Below, piece after piece: positions 8,223 through 16,677 of a stretch of DNA of 64,000 bases. Position 1 is the first letter of the stretch. Each line of letters begins with the position of its first letter. The translations under genes were made by a program, and so were the position numbers. Below the pieces are notes generated by a model. That model had not been told where the DNA came from and did not search any database. It saw only the letters and a program-made list of their open reading frames with translations. Origin of the DNA: an uncultured Lachnospiraceae bacterium (GTDB lineage Bacteria; Bacillota; Clostridia; Lachnospirales; Lachnospiraceae); NCBI GenBank assembly GCA_910587095.1, contig CAJUMJ010000037.1, positions 1-64,000 on the forward strand, read 5' to 3'.

Positions 8223-9260
8223 ATGAAATATACGAAACTTGGGAAATCAGATTTGAACATATCCCGTATCTGTATGGGATGTATGGGATTCGGTAAGGCC
8301 GGAAATGGGCAGCATACATGGACGATTGACGAGGAACATTCCCGTGAAATTATTCGCCGGGGTCTGGAATTGGGCGTTAATTTCTTTGATACAGCCATAG
8401 GCTACCAAAGCGGAACCAGCGAGCAGTATCTTGGCAGAGCTTTGCAGGATTATGCCAGGCGTGATGAGGTGGTTGTGGCCACAAAATTTCTTCCCCGGAC
8501 GCAGGAGGAAATCCATGCGGGCATTACCGGGCAGCAGCATATTGAACGGATGATCAATAAGAGCCTTGCGAATCTTGGCATGGATTATGTGGACTTATAC
8601 ATTTATCATATGTGGGATTATGAAACGCCGCTTTACGACATCATGGAAGGGCTGAACAATGCCGTTCAGGCTGGAAAGGTTCGCTACATCGGAATTGCAA
8701 ACTGTTATGCTTACCAGCTTGTCAAGGCCAATGCTCTGGCAGAAAAAGAAGGCTTTGCAAAATTCGTATCGGTACAGAACCACTACAACCTCATTTTCCG
8801 CGAGGAAGAACGGGAAATGGCGAAACTCTGTCAGGAAGATCATATCGCAATGACTCCTTACAGCGCACTGGCAGGGGGCAGACTTGCGAAGCATCCCGGC
8901 GAAACCTCAAAGCGTATGCGGGAGGACAGCTATGCAAGACTGAAATATGATGCCACTGCAGAACAGGACGGCGCTATTATCAGCAGAGTTGCGCTCCTTG
9001 CAGAGAAAATGGGTGTTTCCATGACAGAGGTTTCTCTTGCATGGCTTATGACAAAGGCAGCATCGCCTGTGGTCGGTGCAACAAAACTTCATCATATCGA
9101 AGGAGCGGCAAAGGCGGTTGAACTTGAATTATCGGCGGCAGAGCTTTCCTGTCTGGAGGAGCTTTATGTACCGCATAAACTTGTGGGCGTAATGGCGCAG
9201 AATACGCAGGATACCGCTAAGGAAAGCCATGTGTGGGCTACCGGAAATCAGAAAATTTGA
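8223..9260 (+). CDS. Aldo/keto reductase
   Basis: This 345-aa NADPH-dependent oxidoreductase has the (beta/alpha)8 fold. It shows NFFDTAIGYQSG with the catalytic Asp and Tyr, VVVATKF with the catalytic Lys, and YIYHMWD with the catalytic-site His. PVVGATKLHHIEGA near residue 280 belongs to the cofactor-binding end. The ATG at 8223 follows GGGAG. A 24-residue ORF (8152-8226) ends across its start and may be a remnant. The neighbouring flavodoxin and carboxymuconolactone decarboxylase-like genes suggest a shared redox or detoxification role. The substrate cannot be inferred. Confidence 0.92.
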   Translation: MKYTKLGKSDLNISRICMGCMGFGKAGNGQHTWTIDEEHSREIIRRGLELGVNFFDTAIGYQSGTSEQYLGRALQDYARRDEVVVATKFLPRTQEEIHAGITGQQHIERMINKSLANLGMDYVDLYIYHMWDYETPLYDIMEGLNNAVQAGKVRYIGIANCYAYQLVKANALAEKEGFAKFVSVQNHYNLIFREEEREMAKLCQEDHIAMTPYSALAGGRLAKHPGETSKRMREDSYARLKYDATAEQDGAIISRVALLAEKMGVSMTEVSLAWLMTKAASPVVGATKLHHIEGAAKAVELELSAAELSCLEELYVPHKLVGVMAQNTQDTAKESHVWATGNQKI

Positions 9261-9278
9261 AATATTGGAGGAGATGAA

Positions 9279-9971
9279 ATGAATTTGTATGGAACAGATC
9301 CGGAATTTATGGATCGCTTTGAACATTTTGCTTTTAAGGAAGTCCCGAATGAGGAGGAACAGCAGCTTGATGACAGCACCCGGTATATGGCGATTTTGGC
9401 GACGCTGATTGGCTGTCAGGGTGTGGAGGAATACTGTCTTATGCTGCAGAAGGCATTGGATGCCGGTATCATGCCGGCTGCCGTAAAGGAAATTGTGTAT
9501 CAGGCGGTGGATTATCTTGGAATGGGGCGTGTCCTTCCGTTCCTGAACGCAACGAACGACATTTTTGAAAATCTTGGGATTTTGCTTCCTTTGGAGGGGC
9601 AATGCACAACAACGCTGGAAAACCGTCTGGAAAAAGGCGTGCAGGCACAGGTGGAAATTTTCGGGGAACACATGAAAGAAGCGTGGAAAACCGGTCATAT
9701 TAATCGCTGGCTGGCAGCGAACTGCTTTGGGGACTATTATACCCGTACAGGACTTGATCTGGCACAGCGGGAAATGATTACATTCTGCTTTTTGATGGCG
9801 CAGGGTGGGTGTGAGCCGCAGCTTACCGCTCATGCGATTGGAAACATGAATCTTGGAAATGATAAAGATTTCCTGTTCCGTGTCGTTTCGCAATGCCTGC
9901 CCTACATTGGTTATCCAAGAAGTTTGAACGCAATTACCTGTGTCAATAAAGCGGCAGAGTCGATGAAATAG
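9279..9971 (+). CDS. Carboxymuconolactone decarboxylase family protein
   Basis: This 230-aa, all-helical protein has two CMD-like repeats, at about residues 30-110 (YMAILATLIGCQGVEEY, then PAAVKEIVYQAVDYLG) and 130-215 (ITFCFLMAQGGCEPQLTAH). The AhpD CxxC pair is not present, so peroxidase activity of the AhpD type is not supported. Such proteins commonly sit with aldo/keto reductases and flavodoxins in Clostridia. It starts 18 bases after the reductase gene with GGAGG ahead, and the two are probably one operon. The true reaction is unknown. Confidence 0.85.
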   Translation: MNLYGTDPEFMDRFEHFAFKEVPNEEEQQLDDSTRYMAILATLIGCQGVEEYCLMLQKALDAGIMPAAVKEIVYQAVDYLGMGRVLPFLNATNDIFENLGILLPLEGQCTTTLENRLEKGVQAQVEIFGEHMKEAWKTGHINRWLAANCFGDYYTRTGLDLAQREMITFCFLMAQGGCEPQLTAHAIGNMNLGNDKDFLFRVVSQCLPYIGYPRSLNAITCVNKAAESMK

Positions 9972-9998
9972 GTATGGAGCAAGAAGGCAGGTGGTGTA

Positions 9999-10481
9999 AT
10001 GAAAACAAAGTTAAAAATAAAATGCGGTATAGATATTCTCATGACATTCGCACTGCTGTTTCTGATGGGTTATCAGTTTTGGGGAGAACAGGCTCATGAA
10101 TGGGTTGGCGCAGGAATGTTCATTCTCTTTATCCTGCATCATGTTTTGAACAGACAATGGTATAAGGCTCTTTTTCATGGGAGATATACGCCTGTGCGTG
10201 TTTATCAGACCATCGTTAATGTGCTGGTATTTGTTTCCATGCTTGCGCTTATGTATAGTGGAATTGTAATGTCGCGGTATGTCTTTGATGTTCTGCCAAT
10301 TTCCGGCGGAATGGTTCTTGCGAGGCGTTTGCATATTTTAGGTTCTTATTGGGGCTTTTTGTTGATGAGCGTACATCTGGGCCTGCATTGGAATATGTTT
10401 ATCAGTATGGCAAAAAAGTGGCTGAAAGTAAAACGGATTTCAAAACTTCGCTCTGCCCTCTTGTTTGCAGCAGGACTTTGA
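9999..10481 (+). pseudogene. DUF4405 membrane protein, C-terminus lost
   Basis: This 160-aa protein has four predicted membrane helices and conserved histidines (MFILFILHHVLNR, LHILGSYWGFLLMSVHLGLH), the pattern of DUF4405, a cytochrome-b-like family thought to bind haem. Family members continue for roughly 100 more residues. Here the frame stops at 10481, exactly where sequence coding for the tail of a serine recombinase begins. The gene was therefore cut by recombination with a mobile element. The four helices might still fold, but I call it truncated. Confidence 0.75.
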
Positions 10482-10576
10482 TAGAGAAGATAGAAGTACA
10501 CAATCCAGTTATGGTCAACGGAGTGAAAGAGCAGGAGTTGACTGTCTATTACAAATTCGTAGGTCAAATCGACTAA
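10475..10576 (+). pseudogene. C-terminal fragment of a large serine recombinase
   Basis: The frame reads TLIEKIEVHNPVMVNGVKEQ and ends ELTVYYKFVGQID before TAA. This is the characteristic last segment (DUF4368 type) of TnpX/TndX-like large serine recombinases that move ICEs and mobilisable transposons. The catalytic and DNA-binding parts are absent. The fragment joins directly to the truncated DUF4405 gene. Confidence 0.7.
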
Positions 10577-10723
10577 AGTATCTATAACTGTAACGCAATA
10601 GAAAAAGCCGTTGCCGGAGAGCCGGAAGCGGTAGACGCAGTATTGCGGCACTATACCGCACAGATCAAATATCTGTCTATGTATAAGGGATATATCCATG
10701 ATGATCTGACCTCAAAAAGTTAG
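10577..10723 (+). pseudogene. Fragment of an ICE helix-turn-helix (HTH_16) gene
   Basis: Directly after the recombinase stop, the same frame encodes NAIEKAVAGEPEAVDAVLRH and YLSMYKGYIHDDL before TAG at 10721-10723. These match the small helix-turn-helix proteins of conjugative elements. No start codon or ribosome site remains. Confidence 0.6.
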
Positions 10724-11282
10724 ACAAAAATTTATGGTTATGCAATTGATAAGGATTGGAGCCTGTATTGCACAGGACTCAGTGCTTTTTATTGTAGCAG
10801 ATTCCCGGCGGGTGTCTTAGTTTCCGGCAGATACGGAAACGGAACGCTGTGGTTTAGCATCCATACGGAACTGTGAAAAGATTGCAAAGGCGGAGCAGGA
10901 GAGAAGCAGGCTGGCAAAGGCTTAGGCTGCAAAATCTAGTTCTTAAATATGCAGCAATCGCTACAAAATAAAATATCTATGTTCCACGGAACTCCTACGA
11001 AAGTGCGCTTGGTTTAGCCTATCAGAGAAATAATAGACCATATGAAAAATTTGGATTATAATGGAATGTATAAATATTTATATGCAATGAAATATCAGGA
11101 GCAGTTTCTTCTGCGGATTATCAGAACGGGATCCCCAAAGATGAGTTTGAGCGCCTGACCAACGGAGACGGGACAGTTATTTTAACTATGATGCAGTGTG
11201 CAGCATGATTTTATGTGATGATGCGGTGATAACGCATGAGCTTACAGAGTGGTTTGGTTAAAAGAAGAAGGGACATAGAGCA
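10724..11282. other. Decayed mobile-element DNA
   Basis: No intact gene is seen. Several short protein-like stretches occur in changing frames. One is SADYQNGIPKDEFERLTN near 11105-11160. In a shifted frame, YFNYDAVCSMILCDDAV continues to ITHELTEWFG and a stop at 11259-11261. The pair looks like the C-terminus of one gene with a frameshift near 11165. I do not recognise the family. Confidence 0.5.
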
Positions 11283-12569
11283 ATGAAAAAGATAGTGAAA
11301 TTTGTATTAGGCTTTGTAGCGGCCGTCTTTATTATAATTGCTGTGTTTTGGGGGTGCTTTGTCTATGTGTCGGATTACAAAATAACAGAGGTAGACACGT
11401 CTGTTTCACCGGATGGAACTTATGAACTGGTTTTGCAGGCTGTCGGAGAAGCTGATTTCCCCTTTGGATCGGCTTCCGGCAGGCTGGTTTTTTATGAGGG
11501 TAAAAGCAGAATATCTCAAACAGACTTTGAATTGTTTGATGATGGTGGAAGCATACGAAGCAGTATATGGGAGGTTACATGGCATGAGGACTCTGTGGAA
11601 GTTATTTTGTCCGGAGATGAACAGTTCGATGAACAGATTATTCTATACTTTGATGGTAAGAAAGAGAGAAAACAATTAACGGATGAGGAGTTTGTAAAGA
11701 CGGAAGATGCAAATGAAAGTGAAGTGGCAGATTCGCAGACGGTTTATGTAAGTGAATCTGAAAGTTGGCAAAATACTAATTTTATGGAATACAGTGGTTA
11801 TTGGTCTTGTGAGGGAAAGACACATGAACAGATTCTGGCTGAAGGAGGAATTGAACTATCCTGTACAATTACAGGAGATAATCAATTTTCGGGAACACTT
11901 TATTCACAACAGGAAATAACACAACGGTTTGCCACGATTGAGGATATTAGCGGGAAAATAGAACAGGCAGAATTATATTTTGATTATACAGATGATGAAT
12001 GGGGAAACAGCGGAACATTGCATATTCAGTTTCTAAACGACAGCATATATGTAGAGGTATTGAATGATAAAAACGCAGCTCATGGCAGTGATTATGGTAT
12101 CAGCGGCGCGTTTGAATTAATAAGGGAGAAGGAGGATATTGCAGAGAAGGGAATAGATGTTGATTCGGGTTATCTTTCGTCATGGACAGAGGAAGAAATA
12201 ATAAGCGCAGTTAATGAAAGAAGCCAATATTATACAGCCAGCGCCTATTATTCCGAAATTATTGATTATTGGGAAAATGTTAGGGAAGTGCGGGATATTT
12301 CAAACGTGATGGAACCGTTGTTTGAAACGGATCGAAAATACTATACAAAAGAGGAATTTGAGAGCGAGCCAATGCTGGTAATCCATTTAGCCAAAAATGA
12401 AATATATGCACGGCATGGATATATATTTGCAGATAAAGATTTACATAACTATTTTATGGGGTGTATTTGGTATAGTCCGACTTGTGACAGTGCAAATTTT
12501 GACGATAGTATATTTAATGAATATGAGAGAGTGAATCTTGAAATATTGGCTGATTTAGATACTTATTAA
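11283..12569 (+). CDS. Membrane-anchored DUF5412-like / YARHG domain protein
   Basis: The 428-aa protein has an N-terminal membrane anchor (residues about 5-30). A beta-rich region follows at about 35-125 that resembles DUF5412 (SPDGTYELVLQAVGEADFP). A middle region of unknown type reaches about residue 290. A C-terminal YARHG domain contains NEIYARHGYIF near residue 370 and then YFMGCIWYSP. YARHG is an extracellular domain of unknown function common in Firmicutes, so the bulk of the protein should face outside. It starts 21 bases after the decayed region and is preceded by a weak ribosome site. It appears complete and is the only gene here not obviously tied to mobile-element debris. Confidence 0.75.
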   Translation: MKKIVKFVLGFVAAVFIIIAVFWGCFVYVSDYKITEVDTSVSPDGTYELVLQAVGEADFPFGSASGRLVFYEGKSRISQTDFELFDDGGSIRSSIWEVTWHEDSVEVILSGDEQFDEQIILYFDGKKERKQLTDEEFVKTEDANESEVADSQTVYVSESESWQNTNFMEYSGYWSCEGKTHEQILAEGGIELSCTITGDNQFSGTLYSQQEITQRFATIEDISGKIEQAELYFDYTDDEWGNSGTLHIQFLNDSIYVEVLNDKNAAHGSDYGISGAFELIREKEDIAEKGIDVDSGYLSSWTEEEIISAVNERSQYYTASAYYSEIIDYWENVREVRDISNVMEPLFETDRKYYTKEEFESEPMLVIHLAKNEIYARHGYIFADKDLHNYFMGCIWYSPTCDSANFDDSIFNEYERVNLEILADLDTY

Positions 12570-12793
12570 AATCGTATTTGAAAAAATGCTCTCTTTTAAG
12601 TCATGATATTTTGCGTGCATCTTGGCCGTCTACACGTTCGGTTTCGGCTTTTCCGTAAAAAATGAACAAAACCGGCAGGGAGAAATCCCTGTCGCTTTTC
12701 AAATGGCAAAAAATATGTGGATTTTGCAAATAAGAGATTTCTCTACTGTGGCAAATTATGGCTATTGCAAAACCTTTAGACTAGTGCTAAACT
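12570..12793. other. Spacer before the TetR operon
   Basis: No gene is seen. A hairpin CAGGGA-GAAA-TCCCTG lies at 12676-12691 and is followed by a short T-rich stretch, so it may act as a terminator for the YARHG gene. Confidence 0.4.
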
Positions 12794-12818
12794 AGTTATT
12801 GACTTATAGTCAATAACT
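12794..12818 (+). promoter_or_regulatory. Operator of the TetR - MFS operon
   Basis: A perfect inverted repeat, AGTTATTGACT / AGTCAATAACT with a 3-base centre, lies 25 bases before the TetR start. The TTGACTTATAG within it could also serve as a -35 region. It is the expected site for autorepression by the TetR protein. Confidence 0.7.
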
Positions 12819-12843
12819 AAATGCAAAGGAGGTGCAACAAAAA

Positions 12844-13503
12844 TTGGCCAGACCTGTAAAAAAGACACCGGAGGAATGGAGAAAAGAAATTCTAAATGCT
12901 GCCCAAAACTTATTTATTTCCAAAGGATATGAGGAAACTACAATTTCCGATATTATGGATAAGGCAGGCGGGGCGAAAGGAATGTTTTATCGTTGTTTTC
13001 AAAGCAAAGAGGAAGTGATGTACGTATTGGGCAATCAGCTGTTTTTTGAGGACAACCCATTTGAAGCAGTCAAGGTGAGGGATGACTTGAACGGTCTGCA
13101 AAAAATCAGGTCATTGCTTGCAATGAATCAGTCGGACGCTGAGCGAAACCAGATAAATATGCAGGCAGTTCCTATTTTGAAAGACCCGCACATTTTAGCG
13201 TCGGCAGTTGGGGAAAACAGACGTGTATTAACGCCCTTGTGGTTGGAATTATTGGAGGAGGGAAAAAAGGACGGTTCTATCAAGACGGAGTATACAAAGG
13301 AGCTTTCTGAGCTTTTGCCGCTTATCAACTTCTGGCTCATGCCTTCGGTATTCCCGGCCACAGAGGAAGAACTACTTCATAAATACCGTTTTGTAATAGA
13401 GATGTTAGACCACATGGGATTGCCGCTTTATGACGATGATATGATTTCCTTTACAGAAAAATTTATCACTGATATTACGGAAAAAGGAGGGAATGAGACA
13501 TGA
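12844..13503 (+). CDS. TetR family transcriptional regulator
   Basis: This 219-aa protein has a TetR-type helix-turn-helix at about residues 15-60 (EILNAAQNLFISKGYEETT, then ISDIMDKAGGAKGMFYRCF) and a helical ligand domain behind it. I prefer the TTG at 12844, which lies 11 bases after AGGAGG; the GTG at 12832 overlaps that ribosome site. Its stop overlaps the ATG of an MFS exporter as ATGA, so the two are co-translated. A perfect palindrome directly upstream is the likely operator. The protein probably senses a compound exported by the MFS pump. Confidence 0.88.
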   Translation: MARPVKKTPEEWRKEILNAAQNLFISKGYEETTISDIMDKAGGAKGMFYRCFQSKEEVMYVLGNQLFFEDNPFEAVKVRDDLNGLQKIRSLLAMNQSDAERNQINMQAVPILKDPHILASAVGENRRVLTPLWLELLEEGKKDGSIKTEYTKELSELLPLINFWLMPSVFPATEEELLHKYRFVIEMLDHMGLPLYDDDMISFTEKFITDITEKGGNET

Positions 13504-14753
13504 GGGAAAGATTATTTACGAAAAATTTTACGCTTCTTATCCTGGGGCAGCTAACCTCATTGTTTGGAAATTTTATACTGAAACTTGCATTATCCATGTA
13601 TGTACTGGATGTGACTGGTTCGGCAGCCATATTTGCAGGGATATTGTCTGCTGCTACAATCCCGACCATTTTTTTGTCACCGCTTGGCGGTATCCTGGCG
13701 GACAGGGCAAACAGACGGAATATTATGGTGGCGTTAGATGCATTGACTGGTGTATCGGTTTTGTGCGCGGCAGTATTTTTGTCGGAAAACAATGCCATTG
13801 TAGTAATCAGTACATTACTTATCATACTTTCTGTTTTGAGTGCGTTTGAAACGCCTACTGTTCAAGCTTGTATTCCTACGATGCTGCAAGGCGATAATAT
13901 TATGAAAGGAAATGCTGTTGTAAATCAAGTGGCGTCTTTATCCTATCTGATTGCCCCTGTGTTGGGCGGCGTACTGTATGCCATGCTTGGACTGAAACCC
14001 GTTACGTATGCAAGTATTGTCTGCTTTTTTATTACTGCCCTGTTTGAGTGCTTTATAAAATTGAACTATAAGCGTAATAAAAATCAAGGCGGCGTGTTTC
14101 AGATTGCCAGGCAGGATTTTTTATCCAGCATACAGTATATTTCAAAAGAACAGACGAGTATATCAAAAATGTTGCTCTTAACGGCATTATCAAGGTTTTT
14201 CGTGATGGGCATTACCATAGTCGGTTTTCCTTTTATTGTGCGGACTGTGCTTGGATTTAATGCAACGTATTATGGGGCTGCGGAAAGTGCGCTGGCAGTC
14301 GCTACAATCTTGGGCAGCATTGCGGCAGGAGTTTTGACAGAGAAATTGAAAATACATAAATTATCTGTCCTGCTTGCAGCTCTTGGTATTTTTATCATTC
14401 CTGCAGGCATTGTTTTCATTTTGCCGGTAAATGCCATTATAAAGTATGGTGTTACGGTTGTATCGTTTTGCGGTATGCAGGCTGTTATCAGTATATTTTC
14501 TATTTTCGCTGTTTCCCTCATACAGCAGAGGACGCCAAATCATTTTATAGGAAAAGTGATGGCTTATACATCAACGATTACTTTGTGTGTACAGCCCATA
14601 GGACAAATCGTGTACGGTTTTCTGTTCGACAGATTTCACAGTGCGGTATATTTCGTCTTAATCCCGACTGGTATCATAGTTTGTTTTGTCGGACTGTCTG
14701 CAATGAGCTTTTTTAGAGACATGGAAAAGGAGCAGCAGGAGGTGTCAGCATGA
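13500..14753 (+). CDS. MFS transporter (probable drug exporter)
   Basis: This 417-aa membrane protein has twelve predicted helices. The loop after helix 2 reads LGGILADRANRRNIMV, the MFS signature with conserved Asp and Arg residues. The sequence resembles the MFS_3/enterobactin-exporter-like group. Both ends overlap the neighbouring genes by four bases (ATGA), so TetR, MFS and the KTR protein form one operon. Export of a drug or a metabolite sensed by the TetR protein is inferred; the substrate is unknown. Confidence 0.9.
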   Translation: MRERLFTKNFTLLILGQLTSLFGNFILKLALSMYVLDVTGSAAIFAGILSAATIPTIFLSPLGGILADRANRRNIMVALDALTGVSVLCAAVFLSENNAIVVISTLLIILSVLSAFETPTVQACIPTMLQGDNIMKGNAVVNQVASLSYLIAPVLGGVLYAMLGLKPVTYASIVCFFITALFECFIKLNYKRNKNQGGVFQIARQDFLSSIQYISKEQTSISKMLLLTALSRFFVMGITIVGFPFIVRTVLGFNATYYGAAESALAVATILGSIAAGVLTEKLKIHKLSVLLAALGIFIIPAGIVFILPVNAIIKYGVTVVSFCGMQAVISIFSIFAVSLIQQRTPNHFIGKVMAYTSTITLCVQPIGQIVYGFLFDRFHSAVYFVLIPTGIIVCFVGLSAMSFFRDMEKEQQEVSA

Positions 14754-14938
14754 AGCAGGAAAAGTGGCTATTGTGTCCTGTATGTGGAAACAAGACGAGA
14801 TTGAAATTGCGTGAAGATACGGTACTTGAGAAATTCCCTTTATTTTGCCCCAAATGCAGACAGGAAACGCTTATAAATGTCCGACAAATGAATATGTTTG
14901 TTATCAGAGAGCCAGACGCAAAGACGCAGAGCCGATGA
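14750..14938 (+). CDS. Cysteine-rich KTR domain protein
   Basis: This 62-aa protein has two CxxC pairs, WLLCPVCGNKTRLKLRED and FPLFCPKCRQETLINVRQ, which form a small zinc-ribbon-like fold. KTR is named for the Lys-Thr-Arg after the first pair. These proteins are frequent cargo near tetracycline-resistance and efflux genes on Firmicutes mobile elements. The function is unknown. Its ATG overlaps the MFS stop, so it belongs to the TetR operon. Confidence 0.85.
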   Translation: MKQEKWLLCPVCGNKTRLKLREDTVLEKFPLFCPKCRQETLINVRQMNMFVIREPDAKTQSR

Positions 14939-15180
14939 ATTTGTGAAATAAAACCACAGTTTGTTGACTCTGTTTTTGATTACGCAGACAGTCAGGATTC
15001 ACTTGCGGAAAAAGTTACGGGATCTTGGGGGAAAATCTTTTGCACCTGCCTTTGTGGCAGATTTTGCGCCATATGTACATAAATTTATGCACATCTGACA
15101 AAAAATCATCTCACAAAATCAGGCACAAAGAGACTCTGAGAGTACATTATTTGCAAAAGGAGGGGTATATCAGGACAAAC
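14939..15180. other. Spacer between mobile DNA and the ROK locus
   Basis: No gene is supported; an open frame at 15025-15225 has no family features. TCTGAGAGTACATTATTT at 15135-15152 recurs exactly upstream of secG at 49311-49328. The AT-rich accessory region appears to end around here. Confidence 0.4.
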
Positions 15181-15209
15181 TTGCATTTTGATAAAGGAGA
15201 TGGTACACT
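15181..15209 (+). promoter_or_regulatory. Promoter of the ROK regulator gene
   Basis: TTGCAT at 15181-15186 and TACACT at 15204-15209 have a 17-base spacer. The palindrome that follows at 15217-15233 overlaps the expected transcription start. Confidence 0.55.
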
Positions 15210-15216
15210 TAAAAAA

Positions 15217-15233
15217 ATACTTTAATAAAGTAT
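15217..15233 (+). promoter_or_regulatory. ROK operator (palindrome)
   Basis: ATACTTTAATAAAGTAT is a perfect palindrome with 8-base arms around one A. Twelve of its bases (TTTAATAAAGTA) recur at 16549-16560, upstream of the dehydrogenase gene. The site lies between the promoter and the ATG at 15245, which supports that start. Confidence 0.6.
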
Positions 15234-15244
15234 GGGTGGTGGAT

Positions 15245-16372
15245 ATGGATAAGAAGAAAATAACCAATATGGAAGTAAAGAAGAAAAACAGGAATGAGGT
15301 TTTTCGCTATATCTGTAGACAGGGAACGGTGTCAAACCCCGATATCTCATATAACATGAAGATCAGCCTGCCCACGGCGACACAGATTACAAAGGAGCTG
15401 ATGGCGGAAGGGTTATTGGAGGAAAAAGGGGAATTGCAGTCAACCGGCGGAAGAAGGGCGAAAGCCCTGTCGGCAGTTGTCAATGCCAGACTGGCGGTGG
15501 GACTGGATATTACGAAAAACCATATTGCGCTGGTGCTTACAAATATTGTGGGGAAAATCATTAAATATGAGCGCATCCACCAGCCATATGTTTCCGGGGA
15601 GGCTTATTATCGGGAAGTAAGTGAGAGGCTGGAGCATTTTCTGGATGAAAATGGTGTTGACAGGCAAAAGGTCTTGGGGGTGGGAATCTCTTTTCCGGGA
15701 ATTATAAATCTGGATAAGGGGCAGATCACTTATTCTCATATATTAGGTGTAGAGGCAGTGCCTCTTGACTCGGTAAGCGCCTTTTTTCACTATCCTTGCT
15801 TTTTCCTCAATGATGCCAATGCAGGGGCATATGCGGAGGGTTTTCATGGAGACGAGACGGAGCGGTTTTTCTATCTTTCATTGAGCAACACTGTGGGCGG
15901 AGCAATTTTTGGCGGAAACGAGCTGATACAGGGGAATAACTTCCGGTGCGGTGAAGTCGGGCACATGACAGTCGTTATCGACGGGGAAGGCTGCTATTGC
16001 GGGAAAAGGGGATGCCTGGACGCTTACTGCGCTGCATGGCATTTATCCGATTTGGCGGATGGAAAACTAGAACAGTTTTTCAGCATGTTGGATCAGGGCG
16101 ATGCAGAGGCGGCAAAGATATGGGATTCTTATACGGATTATCTGGCTATTGCAGTGAACAATATTTACATGGTTCTGGACTGTGATATTGTTTTGGGAGG
16201 ATATGTAGGAAGCTGCATGGGTACACATCTTCAGGAAATATGGGATAAAGTCGTCGGGAGGAACACATTCGGGGAAAAAGATTCCTTTGTGAAAGCCTGC
16301 AATTATAAGGTAGCTGCGGCAGCATTGGGGGCGGCGCTGAAAGTGATAGAGACGTTTGTCAGCCAGATATAA
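15245..16372 (+). CDS. ROK family transcriptional repressor
   Basis: The 375-aa protein has an N-terminal winged helix-turn-helix (VFRYICRQGTVSNPDISYNM, then LPTATQITKELMAEGLL) and a ROK sugar-kinase-fold domain (from about residue 75). The ROK zinc motif is complete: GEVGHMTVVI, then CYCGKRGCLDAYC. It is of the NagC/XylR type, in which the sugar-binding fold serves as inducer sensor. I chose the ATG at 15245, downstream of a palindromic operator; in-frame TTG or ATG codons at 15188 and 15200 lie upstream of it. The related half-site before the dehydrogenase gene points to control of the polyol genes that follow. Confidence 0.9.
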   Translation: MDKKKITNMEVKKKNRNEVFRYICRQGTVSNPDISYNMKISLPTATQITKELMAEGLLEEKGELQSTGGRRAKALSAVVNARLAVGLDITKNHIALVLTNIVGKIIKYERIHQPYVSGEAYYREVSERLEHFLDENGVDRQKVLGVGISFPGIINLDKGQITYSHILGVEAVPLDSVSAFFHYPCFFLNDANAGAYAEGFHGDETERFFYLSLSNTVGGAIFGGNELIQGNNFRCGEVGHMTVVIDGEGCYCGKRGCLDAYCAAWHLSDLADGKLEQFFSMLDQGDAEAAKIWDSYTDYLAIAVNNIYMVLDCDIVLGGYVGSCMGTHLQEIWDKVVGRNTFGEKDSFVKACNYKVAAAALGAALKVIETFVSQI

Positions 16373-16395
16373 ATTTGAGATGGAGCAGTGTCAAA

Positions 16396-16427
16396 AAGAG
16401 GTTTCAGAAATGAGACTTCTTTTTTTG
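16396..16427 (+). terminator. Intrinsic terminator after the ROK gene
   Basis: AAGAGGTTTC pairs with GAGACTTCTT using two G-U pairs, and a T tract follows immediately. Confidence 0.75.
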
Positions 16428-16500
16428 TGTGCATTTTTGGTAAAAAGGGAGATTGGGATTTGGCAAAAGTGACGAAAGTGGGGGACTTACTGAAAACATC

Positions 16501-16529
16501 TTGACAAAATAAGTTCCAAAAACTAAGAT
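16501..16529 (+). promoter_or_regulatory. Promoter of the dehydrogenase - symporter genes
   Basis: TTGACA at 16501-16506 and TAAGAT at 16524-16529 are 17 bases apart. The ROK-type half-site lies 20 bases downstream. Confidence 0.6.
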
Positions 16530-16544
16530 AAAATACATAATAAA

Positions 16545-16560
16545 ACTATTTAATAAAGTA
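16545..16560 (+). promoter_or_regulatory. Candidate second ROK operator
   Basis: ACTATTTAATAAAGTA shares the 12 bases TTTAATAAAGTA with the palindrome in front of the ROK gene. It lies just after the dehydrogenase promoter, where a bound repressor would block transcription. Confidence 0.5.
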
Positions 16561-16677
16561 ATAATTAAAGTGATATACAATAAGAGAAGAAAAACGGAGA
16601 GGAAAAAGTGCCAAAGGTCAACAATGCGATATGGCGGAATGTCAATAGAAAAATATAAAAAGATGGAGGAAACAATC

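Noticed and set aside
15025..15225. 66-aa ORF before the ROK gene
   Set aside because: It overlaps the promoter and operator of the ROK gene and has no homologue I recognise.
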